NCBI GenBank assembly: GCA_006218035.1
Contig: VBWC01000007.1
Coordinates: 1-64,000, forward strand
Length of the DNA stretch: 64,000 bases
Origin: Gammaproteobacteria bacterium
Lineage (GTDB): Bacteria; Pseudomonadota; Gammaproteobacteria; VBWC01
Direction of reading: 5' to 3'
The notes below the pieces were generated by a model that worked only from the letters and a program-made list of their open reading frames with translations, made no database searches and was not told where the DNA came from. Both the position numbers and the translations under genes were made by a program. Every line of letters begins with the position of its first letter. Position 1 is the stretch's first letter. Positions 16,148 to 24,054 of this stretch are shown here, in pieces.

Positions 16148-17517
16148 TGGTGGAGCACTTAATTCAGGCCGCCTATTTCCTGACGGCGCTGCTGTTTATT
16201 CTCGGTCTGAAGCGCATGAGCCGGCCGCACACCGCGCGCAGCGGTATCGTCTGGGCCGGTGCCGCGATGGGGCTCGCGGTGCTGGTGACGTTGTTATCGC
16301 CGGGATTGCATAATTTCGGCCTGATGATCGCGGCGATCGTCGTCGGCGGCGCGCTGGCGTGGATATCCGGCCGCAAGGTGCCGATGACGGCAATGCCGCA
16401 GATGGTCGCGATCTACAACGGCATGGGTGGCGGCGCCGCCGGCGCTATTGCCGCCGTTGAGCTGCTGCGCGGGCAGATCGAGAGCACCGGGCTGATCGCA
16501 CTGGCCGTGACCGGCGGTCTGATCGGCGCGATAGCGTTCAGCGGCAGCATGGTGGCGTTCGCCAAACTTCAGGGCCTGATCAGTGAGCGCCCGATGGTTT
16601 TTCCGCTGCAACAGGTCGTCAATTTTATTGTGCTTGGCGCATCCGTGGTATTGGGCGTGATGCTGCTGACGACCAGCGATAACGTCACGTTTATTGCGGC
16701 GTTCTTTGTCGCGACCCTGTTGTTTGGCATTCTGATGACCCTGCCGATCGGCGGTGCCGATATGCCGGTGGTAATTTCACTGTATAACGCGCTGACCGGC
16801 ATGGCGGTAGCTTTCGAGGGCTTTGCACTGGGCAATGCCGCGATGATTGTCGCCGGTACGGTGGTCGGCGCGGCCGGTACCTTGCTTACCCAGCTGATGG
16901 CCAAGGCGATGAACCGTCCGCTGTCGAACGTGTTGTTCAGCGGTTTCGGTCAGGAGTCTGCCGCGGCGGCCGGTGAGGTCAAGGGCAGCATGAAGGCCAT
17001 CGAAATCGACGATGCCGCGATCATGATGGGTTACGCGAACAAGGTGATCATCGTGCCCGGCTACGGTATGGCGATGGCGCAGGCGCAGCACAAGGTCTAT
17101 GAGTTGATGAAACAGCTGGAAGAGCGCGGCGTGACGGTCAAGTTTGCGATACATCCGGTGGCGGGGCGCATGCCCGGCCATATGAATGTGTTGCTGGCCG
17201 AGGCGGGTGTGCCGTATGAAAAGCTGTTCGATCTCGAAGAGATCAACGCCGAGTTCCAGACGGCCGGCGTATCCATTGTCATCGGCGCCAACGACGTGGT
17301 GAATCCGGCCGCCAAGACCAGCCCGGGCAGCCCGATCTTCGGCATGCCGATACTGGATGTCGAGGCCTCCGAGAACGTGCTGGTGATCAAGCGCGGCAAG
17401 GGTAAAGGTTTCGCCGGTATCGAGAACGAGCTGTTCTATCGCGACAATACGCGCATGGTCTATGGCGACGCGCAGGGCGTGGTCAATGATCTGGTGCAGG
17501 CGCTGAAGAAACTGTAA
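16147..17517 (+). CDS. pntB: NAD(P) transhydrogenase subunit beta
   Basis: A 456-residue subunit holding the remaining membrane helices (domain II-beta) and the NADP(H)-binding domain III. Diagnostic motifs are GNAAMIVAGTVVGAAG in the membrane part, and VIIVPGYGMAMAQAQH, FAIHPVAGRMPGHMNVLLAEA and VIGANDVVNPAAK in domain III. It begins with GTG sharing a base with the pntAB stop. The finished enzyme would supply NADPH for biosynthesis. Confidence 0.95.
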   Translation: MVEHLIQAAYFLTALLFILGLKRMSRPHTARSGIVWAGAAMGLAVLVTLLSPGLHNFGLMIAAIVVGGALAWISGRKVPMTAMPQMVAIYNGMGGGAAGAIAAVELLRGQIESTGLIALAVTGGLIGAIAFSGSMVAFAKLQGLISERPMVFPLQQVVNFIVLGASVVLGVMLLTTSDNVTFIAAFFVATLLFGILMTLPIGGADMPVVISLYNALTGMAVAFEGFALGNAAMIVAGTVVGAAGTLLTQLMAKAMNRPLSNVLFSGFGQESAAAAGEVKGSMKAIEIDDAAIMMGYANKVIIVPGYGMAMAQAQHKVYELMKQLEERGVTVKFAIHPVAGRMPGHMNVLLAEAGVPYEKLFDLEEINAEFQTAGVSIVIGANDVVNPAAKTSPGSPIFGMPILDVEASENVLVIKRGKGKGFAGIENELFYRDNTRMVYGDAQGVVNDLVQALKKL

Positions 17518-17534
17518 CGGGCGTGCCGCCCCGG

Positions 17535-17789
17535 CTACCGGGATTCCCTGATCTTCTGCGTTAACCGTTGTGCGGCATCGGCTGTGAGTACCGCCACCGC
17601 GTCGCCCGGTCGCGGGGCACGCTCGGTGTACATCGTGGCGGCCCGATGCAGGAATTTCAGCTGCTGTTGGTAACGCGAGCACATCTTGCAGAGCAGCAGG
17701 TGAAACCGCAGGCCGATCCGCCGGGAGACCGGCAGGCGTGTATCCAGTGATGTCGACAGCAGGTCGCTGACTTCTTTGCACGACGTCAT
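17535..17789 (-). CDS. Zinc-finger anti-sigma factor (84 aa)
   Basis: A small protein with the ZAS-type zinc motif HLLLCKMC (H-x3-C-x2-C) at about 30-37, plus an upstream Cys (MTSCKEV). It directly follows the ECF sigma gene; the sigma TGA and this ATG share one base. The length and motif fit a soluble anti-sigma that binds and inhibits the neighbouring sigma factor, perhaps in response to oxidation of its zinc site. A GTG one codon upstream is an alternative start. Confidence 0.8.
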   Translation of the reverse strand: MTSCKEVSDLLSTSLDTRLPVSRRIGLRFHLLLCKMCSRYQQQLKFLHRAATMYTERAPRPGDAVAVLTADAAQRLTQKIRESR

Positions 17790-18367
17790 CACGTTTCTCC
17801 ACTACCCCGCCCGGTAAACCAGTTCGCCTCGAGGCAGTCTCGCAGGCGCATGCGGGCGCGGGACAGCATTACCCACACGTTGTTGGTCGTCGAGATATCC
17901 AGCGCCTTACACAGCTCCTCGCCGCTCAGGCCGTCCATCTCCTTCAGCAGAAACAGCCGGGCCATCCTGGGCGGGAGTCTTTCTACGCACGCTTCGAACA
18001 CCCGCCAGAACTCGTCCTTTTCCAGCGCCAGGTCCGGGTCGCTCCACTGGGCGATTTCGGCCCGCCAATGTCCCGATTCATCAAACCTGTCGGCAAAATT
18101 ATCCGCGATCAGCGCGATATCCTCGACCTGCATCCCGTTGCGGGCCCGGTACACCTGGTCGATGAGCTTGTGTTTCAGAATGCCGACCAGCCAGGTTTTT
18201 TCGCCGGATTTTCCGGAAAAACTCCCGCGTGCCTTCAGCGCAGCGAGAAATGTCTCCTGCACAAGATCCTCAGCGACCGCCGGGTCACGGACGCGCATCA
18301 TCGCGTAGCGATACAAGTAGTCGCCGTGCTCCGCGACCCAGTTATCCGGATCCGACAATGCCGTCAT
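17789..18367 (-). CDS. ECF (group 4) RNA polymerase sigma factor
   Basis: A 192-residue sigma factor. Region 2 includes YLYRYAMMRVRDPAVAEDLVQETFLAALKA and the adjoining TWLVGILKHKLID; region 4 includes LPPRMARLFLLKEMDGLSGEELCKAL and the recognition helix (TTNNVWVMLSRARMRLRDCL). It is co-transcribed with a zinc anti-sigma. The gene is preceded by a long perfect-looking inverted repeat (18403-18451) within 40-85 bases of its start. The regulon and stimulus are unknown. Confidence 0.92.
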   Translation of the reverse strand: MTALSDPDNWVAEHGDYLYRYAMMRVRDPAVAEDLVQETFLAALKARGSFSGKSGEKTWLVGILKHKLIDQVYRARNGMQVEDIALIADNFADRFDESGHWRAEIAQWSDPDLALEKDEFWRVFEACVERLPPRMARLFLLKEMDGLSGEELCKALDISTTNNVWVMLSRARMRLRDCLEANWFTGRGSGET

Positions 18368-18402
18368 ATTCCCAGTCTCTGTCTTCGCGCCGCCGATTAT
18401 TA

Positions 18403-18451
18403 CTCAGGAGTCAGACAGTAAGGGGTGTTTCCTTACTTTCTGACTCCTGAG
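18403..18451. repeat. 21-bp inverted repeat upstream of the ECF sigma gene
   Basis: The arms 18403-18423 and 18431-18451 match at 20 of 21 positions around a 7-base spacer (CTCAGGAGTCAGACAGTAAGG against its complement). A third, weaker arm TAACTGACTTCTGAGTAATTA begins at 18532, about 80 bases on. The hairpin has no T-run on either side, so it is not a typical terminator. It could be a large operator, a leader RNA structure for the sigma operon, or a mobile-element scar. The rest of this 438-base intergenic region (18368-18805) holds a C-run and the PilU ribosome-binding site, and I see no gene there. Confidence 0.75.
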
Positions 18452-18805
18452 CAAGAACCCTTTTTTACTCTACCCCCACCCTGTCCCCCCCCCTGCACAG
18501 GGGTCGGGAACCGGGGGAAGTGTCGCCTTAATAACTGACTTCTGAGTAATTACTGTTTTCAGCAAATTATATGCGTATGTCGGGTGTCGCGGGGTCGCCG
18601 GGCGTGTTCTCAAGCACCCGGCATGGTAGCCGCTATATTTCTTATCTTGCCGGCGCCTGGTCACGCGCGGGATATTGTATGGGAAATCCTGAATAAATTC
18701 GCCGAGTGACGCGCGACCGGACACAGGCTGGCATGCCTGATCGCGGCGACCGGTAAACCGGCTCGGTCTGATCGGAAAATCGTGTGAGGAGGGGATGCGC
18801 AGAAA

Positions 18806-19984
18806 ATGGATGGGCAAGCTCAACACAACACGGACGTTCACGCCCTCCTCAGGTCAATGGTCGAGAAGAGCGCATCCGATTTGTTCGTCACGGCCGGGGT
18901 GTCGCCCAGTCTCAGAATTCACGGCCGGGTCGTGCCCGCCAGCCAGCACGTACCGACGCCGGAGCAAGTGCGCGGTATGGTCTACAGCCTGATGTCGGAC
19001 GAGCAGCGCGATATCTTTGAAACCACGCATGAATGCAATTTCGCCGTTAATCCCCCGGGCGTCGGCCGGTTCCGTGTCAACGTGTTTCAGCAGCAATATA
19101 ACGTCGGTATGGTGGTGCGGCTGATCGCAACAATTATCCCGACCATCGACCAGCTCAAGGTCCCGTCCGTTCTGAAAGATATCGTGATGGCCGAGCGCGG
19201 GCTGGTGTTGCTGGTGGGGGCTACCGGTTCAGGAAAATCCTCGACGCTTGCCGCGATGATCGGTCATAGAAACCGGCACAGCACGGGTCACATTATCAGT
19301 ATCGAGGACCCGATCGAATTTGTTCACCAGCCGGAAGGCTGCATTATCACGCAACGCGAGATCGGCGCCGATACCGACTCCTACGAGGACGGATTGAAGA
19401 ACGCGCTGCGTCAGGCGCCGGACGTCGTTTATATCGGTGAGATTCGCAGCCGCGAGACGATGGCACATGCGCTAACGTTTGCCGACACCGGCCACCTCTG
19501 CCTGTCGACATTGCACGCGAAGAATGCGAGTCAGGCGCTGGACAGGATCGCCAACCTGTTTCCGCGTGACCGGCGTGATCAGCTGTTGATGGATCTCTCG
19601 CTTAATCTCAAGGCAATTATTGCGCAGCGACTCGTTCCGGTCGGCGAGGGCGGTGGCCGCCGTGTGGCGATTGAGATCCTGATCAATACGCCGCTCGTGG
19701 CTGATCTGATCCTGCGCGGCGAAATTCATTTGTTGCGGGACGTCATCAAGAATTCCGGTCACTATGGCATGAAGACCTTTGATCAGGCCGTCTACGATCT
19801 TTACCGGGACGGGCTTATAAGCCTCGAGGATGCGCTGCAGTATTCGGACTCTGCGACCGACGTGCGGCTCATGATAAAACTCGGTCCGGATGCCAATATC
19901 GACGACCTGAATGCATCGATCGCCGATTACACGCTGGTGGAGCCCGAGCTGCAAACCGGCATCAACGTGCGCCAGAAATTCTGA
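18806..19984 (+). CDS. pilU: Type IV pilus retraction ATPase PilU
   Basis: A 392-residue secretion ATPase of the PilT/PilU group that powers pilus retraction at the inner-membrane pilus base. Walker A is GATGSGKSSTLAAM, the Asp box is ISIEDPIEFVHQPEG, and Walker B lies in APDVVYIGEIRSRETM. The wording CIITQREIGADTDSYEDGLKNALRQAPDVV and GHLCLSTLHAKNASQALDRI is closer to PilU than to PilT, and the C-terminal tail extends beyond PilT length. It stands alone, with no pilT next to it. GAGGAGGGG is about 12 bases upstream of the ATG. Confidence 0.9.
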   Translation: MDGQAQHNTDVHALLRSMVEKSASDLFVTAGVSPSLRIHGRVVPASQHVPTPEQVRGMVYSLMSDEQRDIFETTHECNFAVNPPGVGRFRVNVFQQQYNVGMVVRLIATIIPTIDQLKVPSVLKDIVMAERGLVLLVGATGSGKSSTLAAMIGHRNRHSTGHIISIEDPIEFVHQPEGCIITQREIGADTDSYEDGLKNALRQAPDVVYIGEIRSRETMAHALTFADTGHLCLSTLHAKNASQALDRIANLFPRDRRDQLLMDLSLNLKAIIAQRLVPVGEGGGRRVAIEILINTPLVADLILRGEIHLLRDVIKNSGHYGMKTFDQAVYDLYRDGLISLEDALQYSDSATDVRLMIKLGPDANIDDLNASIADYTLVEPELQTGINVRQKF

Positions 19985-20002
19985 TAGCGGCACGCTTGCC
20001 GG

Positions 20003-20845
20003 TTATGACCGGTGCGGTTTTGCATCCGGCACATCCATTGCCCGTCTGACCAGTCCGCAGGTTTGTGTTAAATCATTGCTGTGAATGCTGTAGCAGCGGC
20101 ATTGCTTCGCAATGGCGATGGCCGCGTCGATACCGCCCTGCGGGTGGGCGAGAAGATTCAATGTATTCGCATAGAGGCGCGCGCTGGCCTCGGCGGTGTT
20201 GAGGGCGAGGATCGTCGAGCGGTCCTGGTCCGGCGTATACCGGAGAAAAAATATTGCGAAAAGCGGAACGGCGTGCGGTACGGCAGCGGCCGGAAGCGCG
20301 TCGACCGGCACGTGCAGGGTGCCGGGGGTTCTGAGCGTTGATTCTGGCAGTGGGTACGGTGGTGGGGGATCGCTTTTTAGATTGAGCGCATGGGGATACG
20401 GCTCAATCTCCATGGTACTCAGATCCACCGGCGCCAGTTCGTCGCTGAGATAGCGAAACCCATGATGCAGCAGCGCCCATGTCGTTGTGGATTTCCCGCT
20501 GCCGGACGGCGCCACGATCATGCAGGCCTTGCCGTTGAATTCCAGCGCGGCACTGTGCAGGAAATACAGATCGCGCCGGATCTTCTGCAGCTCGATCGTC
20601 ATGTCCTTTTCCACAATGAACAGCAGGTCGGCTACATCGTCCGCAATCAGTGGCGGTTGATCGCGCCGGGTAACCGAAAAGGTTTCGCGCGTGCTGTCGG
20701 CCTGCACCGTGAATTCGAGATCGAACGTCTCAACGTTCGCCGCCAGGAACCCGAAATTCCTGCGCAACAGTTGTTCGGTCTGCGGATCGGTAAGAATCGA
20801 CACGTTGGTGTCGAACACGCGCAGCGATAGTAGTTTGGTTTTCAT
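20003..20845 (-). CDS. HprK-related kinase in a PqqD/peptide cassette
   Basis: A 280-residue protein with an HPr kinase-like core: LHSAALEFNGKACMIVAPSG, P-loop APSGSGKST at 112-120, and a downstream acidic SDELAPVD (134-141) where HprK has its Walker B-like residues. The N-terminal ~90 residues resemble the alpha/beta lead-in of HprK-related kinase A rather than canonical HprK. No HPr or PTS genes are near; the neighbours are a PqqD-like protein, a short peptide gene and a nucleotidyltransferase. HprK-like kinases can phosphorylate lasso peptides in other bacteria, so a peptide substrate is a possibility, but this is inference. I chose the ATG at 20845; the longer frame crosses the terminator. 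Confidence 0.8.
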   Translation of the reverse strand: MKTKLLSLRVFDTNVSILTDPQTEQLLRRNFGFLAANVETFDLEFTVQADSTRETFSVTRRDQPPLIADDVADLLFIVEKDMTIELQKIRRDLYFLHSAALEFNGKACMIVAPSGSGKSTTTWALLHHGFRYLSDELAPVDLSTMEIEPYPHALNLKSDPPPPYPLPESTLRTPGTLHVPVDALPAAAVPHAVPLFAIFFLRYTPDQDRSTILALNTAEASARLYANTLNLLAHPQGGIDAAIAIAKQCRCYSIHSNDLTQTCGLVRRAMDVPDAKPHRS

Positions 20846-20931
20846 GTCTCGGCACGGCCGATGCCGGCCGGTGTGCGTCTTGCGATCAGGCGGGAAGCCC
20901 GGCACATCATAGTCAACCATGCCGCCTGGCG

Positions 20932-20962
20932 AAAAAAAAGACCCAGGTTTTAGCCGGGTCTT
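20932..20962 (-). terminator. Rho-independent terminator between the peptide and the kinase
   Basis: On the minus strand a hairpin forms from AAGACCC (left edge, 20938-20944) and GGGTCTT (20956-20962), extended by two inner GC pairs around one mismatch, with a six-base loop. It is followed by eight T residues (20932-20939). It sits about 80 bases after the 54-residue peptide gene and about 90 before the HprK-like start, so it would limit read-through into the kinase. Confidence 0.8.
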
Positions 20963-21040
20963 CTTCGCTACTTGCTTGTCCCCGTCGCCCGGCTGGTTCT
21001 TGCTGACATCCTGCCCGGCCAACGGTTCGCGTCGAAATGA

Positions 21041-21205
21041 TCAATCGTCTTTCTTATTGTCCTTCAACTTTTTGGCCTTGAATTTTAGTGAGCCGGCCGA
21101 AGCAATCGACGGAATTGCCGACAGCGTAATGATTGCTGGCGGAACAAACGCCATCTTCTTGATAAATCCACGACGGGATTTATTAATACCTGTGTTGTCT
21201 ACCAT
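21041..21205 (-). CDS. Short twin-arginine-like peptide, possible precursor (54 aa)
   Basis: A 54-residue frame in the gap between the PqqD-like and HprK-like genes. It reads MVDNTGINKSRRGF, then a hydrophobic stretch (about 19-34), ASA at 35-37, and a basic tail GSLKFKAKKLKDNKKDD. SRRGF followed by a hydrophobic core and AxA is a plausible Tat (or Sec) signal, which would release a 17-residue cationic peptide. A strong GGAG lies 6 bases before the ATG and 2 bases from the PqqD-like stop, and a terminator follows. Its place between a PqqD/RRE-like protein and a kinase is typical of a modified-peptide precursor. I recognise no family; it could instead be a short exported anchor protein. Confidence 0.65.
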   Translation of the reverse strand: MVDNTGINKSRRGFIKKMAFVPPAIITLSAIPSIASAGSLKFKAKKLKDNKKDD

Positions 21206-21217
21206 ATACATCTCCAG

Positions 21218-21520
21218 TTATTGAGCCACTAACAGATCAAGTTCCTGCAGTTGGGCTATCAAACTGACTACCTCGTTTCTTGCAACTTCCGGCTCGACTT
21301 CAAACTCGTGGATCACAAATTCAACGATGTCGTCTACCGAGTACACTCCATCGCACTTACCCCAAACAAAACTTGCAGTCCGGTTCAGTTGATGCACCTG
21401 CATACCATCCGTGCCCACAAGAATTGTTTCATCATCGACAATCCGTGACGTTACGTTTTGCTTTTGATGAAAAAACCTGCTGTCCGGCACAAGATACACT
21501 CTACCCCGATGCGGTCGCAT
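21218..21520 (-). CDS. PqqD-like peptide chaperone (RRE-type)
   Basis: A 100-residue PqqD-family protein. The fold signature is ETILVGTDGMQVHQLNRTASFVW (about 31-53), followed by the helical half SVDDIVEFVIHEF and VSLIAQLQELDLL. PqqD-like domains bind leader peptides of ribosomally made, modified peptides. With the adjacent HprK-like kinase and nucleotidyltransferase it matches the kind of set named HPr-rel-A in protein family collections, whose product is not known. The ATG at 21520 gives a normal PqqD length; a TTG at 21565 would add 15 residues. Neither start has a clear ribosome-binding site. Confidence 0.82.
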   Translation of the reverse strand: MRPHRGRVYLVPDSRFFHQKQNVTSRIVDDETILVGTDGMQVHQLNRTASFVWGKCDGVYSVDDIVEFVIHEFEVEPEVARNEVVSLIAQLQELDLLVAQ

Positions 21521-21709
21521 ATTGCAATACGACCGTGGGCCATGCGGCGCGTTCGCCCGCTTCAATTGTGAAATTGTGTTAAGTGCTGGCAGTCAAAGCG
21601 CACAACGTACGCACGCGGCGCACAAAAACGCATAAAAATGTAAAAGTTTCCGACACAAAATCGAGCGCGGGGAATAGTGAAAAAAGCGGTGACGCTCGTG
21701 CCTCGCTGG

Positions 21710-22984
21710 CTAGTCAGGATCGCCAATCCAGCGTTTCAGCGCAGCTTCGTTTTTGATGCGTATCAGGTGCCGCCGCAGCCGTTTTCGTTTGCCCAGCCAG
21801 ATAAACGGGTAAACCAGGTAGTACCAGTAAATCTTGTCGGCACCCGGTGCAACGCCGAACCGTTGAGCGAGCCACGCTTTCGCTGGAAAGATGATCGAAA
21901 CCAGATTGGTCATTCTTTCGCGAACCGATTCGCCACCCATGGCGCCGAATCCCGCCCGTGTGAGTGGTGAAGCGGCATCGTCGCGGTTGAACAGGCATTC
22001 GCCGATCAGGTTTACCATGTTCTGATCCTCGGTGGAAGGTTCGAACATCGGTTGGGCATCAAGTGGAATTTCGCTGATGCCGCCAGGTACGGTTGTCATC
22101 GCAAGCGCCATAACGGCGCCGGTAAGGCTGTCCATACGGTAGGCTGCGGTGTCGTGCTTGAGTTGCGACCAGTCAAGATGGTTTTGCTCACCTCGCGCCA
22201 CGTTGGCGATATCGCATAGCTGAATGAGCCCTCCCGTGCTGACAAATCCGAGGCGGGACATCGCGAAGCGGCTTTTGAGAAAATGCTGACACAAATGAAA
22301 CAGCGTATCCGCCGGCCCGAGTGTGCGCGCCTCCTGATCGGCGACGACAAACGGGCGCGTTCTCGTCCACCACGCATTGATCAGCGTATCGTCGGCAATC
22401 TGCACGCGCGTCGCCAGCCGGTGATGCGAGATGTGCCAGTGCAGGTCGATAAGCACGTCCTGGCCGGGCACGCCGTAGGCCAGCTCATAGTGATGCTGTA
22501 ACGCCCAGTCCCGCTCGACCGCGCCGTCCAGCTCGAAGCCCATGTCAATCAGCGCCGACTCGGCCCTGGTCAGATCATCACGGCGGACGAGCAGGTCGAT
22601 ATCACCCATCGGCCGCAACGCCGTATCGCCATACGCCAGCTTCGCGAGCGCCATGCCCTTGAGCACGATACAGTCGACCTGTCTGGCGCGAAACTGTGTC
22701 AACACGCGGCCCAACAGCGCCTCGAGGACCATGTTGCGCATCAGGTTGTCGTGATAAAGCCGTTTCAGGCCGGCGAGAAAATCCGCGGGGACATGGCCGC
22801 CGCTATCGACCGACTTGAGGTTCCGGTACATCAACGGTGCGACGCCGTGCCAGGCCGCTGCATCGATAATTTTCTGCCAGTCCAGCGTCGGTGTAATCAG
22901 CGGCTGCAGGGTTGCGCCAAAGGCGGGTGACGGGTTAAGCGCGAGGCATTCCCGTATGAAACGATGTTCGTTGGACAGTTGCAT
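21710..22984 (-). CDS. Nucleotidyltransferase family protein (PF14907-like)
   Basis: A 424-residue protein of the uncharacterised nucleotidyltransferase family often found beside PqqD-like and HprK-like genes. The core reads VDCIVLKGMALAKLAYGD...LRPMGDIDLLVRRDDL, the minimal NTase pattern with two metal-binding Asp (GDIDLLV), preceded by a helical bundle. Later conserved parts are DLHWHIS and DTLFHLCQHFLKS. The basic C-terminus (GKRKRLRRHLIRIKN) follows an aromatic stretch YWYYLVYPFIWL that might touch the membrane. The substrate is unknown. I chose the ATG at 22984; a TTG seven codons upstream with AGGGAA beside it is an alternative. Confidence 0.8.
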   Translation of the reverse strand: MQLSNEHRFIRECLALNPSPAFGATLQPLITPTLDWQKIIDAAAWHGVAPLMYRNLKSVDSGGHVPADFLAGLKRLYHDNLMRNMVLEALLGRVLTQFRARQVDCIVLKGMALAKLAYGDTALRPMGDIDLLVRRDDLTRAESALIDMGFELDGAVERDWALQHHYELAYGVPGQDVLIDLHWHISHHRLATRVQIADDTLINAWWTRTRPFVVADQEARTLGPADTLFHLCQHFLKSRFAMSRLGFVSTGGLIQLCDIANVARGEQNHLDWSQLKHDTAAYRMDSLTGAVMALAMTTVPGGISEIPLDAQPMFEPSTEDQNMVNLIGECLFNRDDAASPLTRAGFGAMGGESVRERMTNLVSIIFPAKAWLAQRFGVAPGADKIYWYYLVYPFIWLGKRKRLRRHLIRIKNEAALKRWIGDPD

Positions 22985-23121
22985 ACGACCGGTGTCTGAG
23001 CGCAATTCCCTGCGGAGCCTTTTGAATAGCTAGATGAGCAGTATGCAAATGATTCGCTGTCGCTGGCAACCCAGCGCCGGCAGAATCCCGGTGCGCTAAC
23101 GCCGTGTGGACGGATGCGCGC

Positions 23122-24048
23122 TCAAAAGAACACGCTGGTCGCGTCGAACACCGGCCCATCGACGCAGACGCGCTTCATCGCCGGACCGGCAGGCGTGTTG
23201 ACCGGCACCACGCAGCCGGCGCAGCCGCCGACCGCACAGGCCATGAATTCCTCCAGCGAAACCTGACAGGCGATGCCATACCGTTGTGCGAGTTTTGCCG
23301 TCGCCGCCAGCATCGGATGCGGGCCACAGGCGAAAATTTCGACGTCCTTGCGTTGTGGCGGTGTCAGCGCGTCCAGCCAATGCGCCGCCAGTTGCGTGAC
23401 ATAGCCCTGATAACAACCGGCAAACTTCTGCTGGCTCGCCAGACGGCTGGCGATGCGCCATTGCTCCAGCAGCGGCATCGCCGTACTGGCCTCGGCGGGA
23501 ACACCGCCGACGTCAATGGCGGAGCGCTGCGGCGTGAACGGAAACGGGGTCTCCGATCCCATCAACACCAGCGGTTGCTTGTGCGGCTGGTGTCGATGTA
23601 GCCATTCGGCGAGAAACACCATCGGCGGTATGCCGACGCCGCCGCCGATCAACAGCGGCCGTGAACGCGTCTGGTCCGGTTCGAAATGACGGCCGATGGG
23701 ACCGAGCAGGCTGATGTCGTCGCCGACCTTGCGCTGTGCCAGCAGACGCGTGCCGGTGCCGACCGCGCGATAGAGAAACTCGACCCAGCCGTCACTGCCA
23801 CTCGTACGCATGATCGACAGCGGTCGCCGCATGGGCAACTGCGGGTCGCATTGCAGATGCGCGAAACTGCCGGGGGTGGCGTGTTGCGCGCAACGCGGCG
23901 CATGCACGCGCAAAATATACTGATCGCCCGCGTACGCGTCATGGGCGAGTACGCGCGCGGCTTCCACAAAGATCGTGTTGCGATGCGTCGTTTTAGCGGT
24001 TTTCACGGCGATGACCACAGTTTCTGTTGGTGCGCTGGAGCCGCGCAC
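23122..24048 (-). CDS. Dihydroorotate dehydrogenase electron transfer subunit, PyrK-like
   Basis: A 308-residue ferredoxin reductase-type protein: flavin-binding region RRPLSIMRTS, NAD-binding start PLLIGGGVGIPPMVFLA, the FACGPHPML motif, and a C-terminal [2Fe-2S] site FMACAVGGCAGCVVPV with a further Cys in RVCVDGPVF. PyrK passes electrons from dihydroorotate dehydrogenase to NAD+. No PyrD is nearby, so the partner must lie elsewhere. It begins with GTG seven bases after the pyrC-like stop on the same strand, making it the last gene of this pyrimidine run. Confidence 0.85.
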   Translation of the reverse strand: MRGSSAPTETVVIAVKTAKTTHRNTIFVEAARVLAHDAYAGDQYILRVHAPRCAQHATPGSFAHLQCDPQLPMRRPLSIMRTSGSDGWVEFLYRAVGTGTRLLAQRKVGDDISLLGPIGRHFEPDQTRSRPLLIGGGVGIPPMVFLAEWLHRHQPHKQPLVLMGSETPFPFTPQRSAIDVGGVPAEASTAMPLLEQWRIASRLASQQKFAGCYQGYVTQLAAHWLDALTPPQRKDVEIFACGPHPMLAATAKLAQRYGIACQVSLEEFMACAVGGCAGCVVPVNTPAGPAMKRVCVDGPVFDATSVFF

Positions 24049-24054
24049 AGCGGC

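Noticed and set aside
20846-21022. N-terminal extension of the HprK-like kinase to 21022
   Set aside because: It would translate through the terminator; the conserved region starts at the ATG at 20845.
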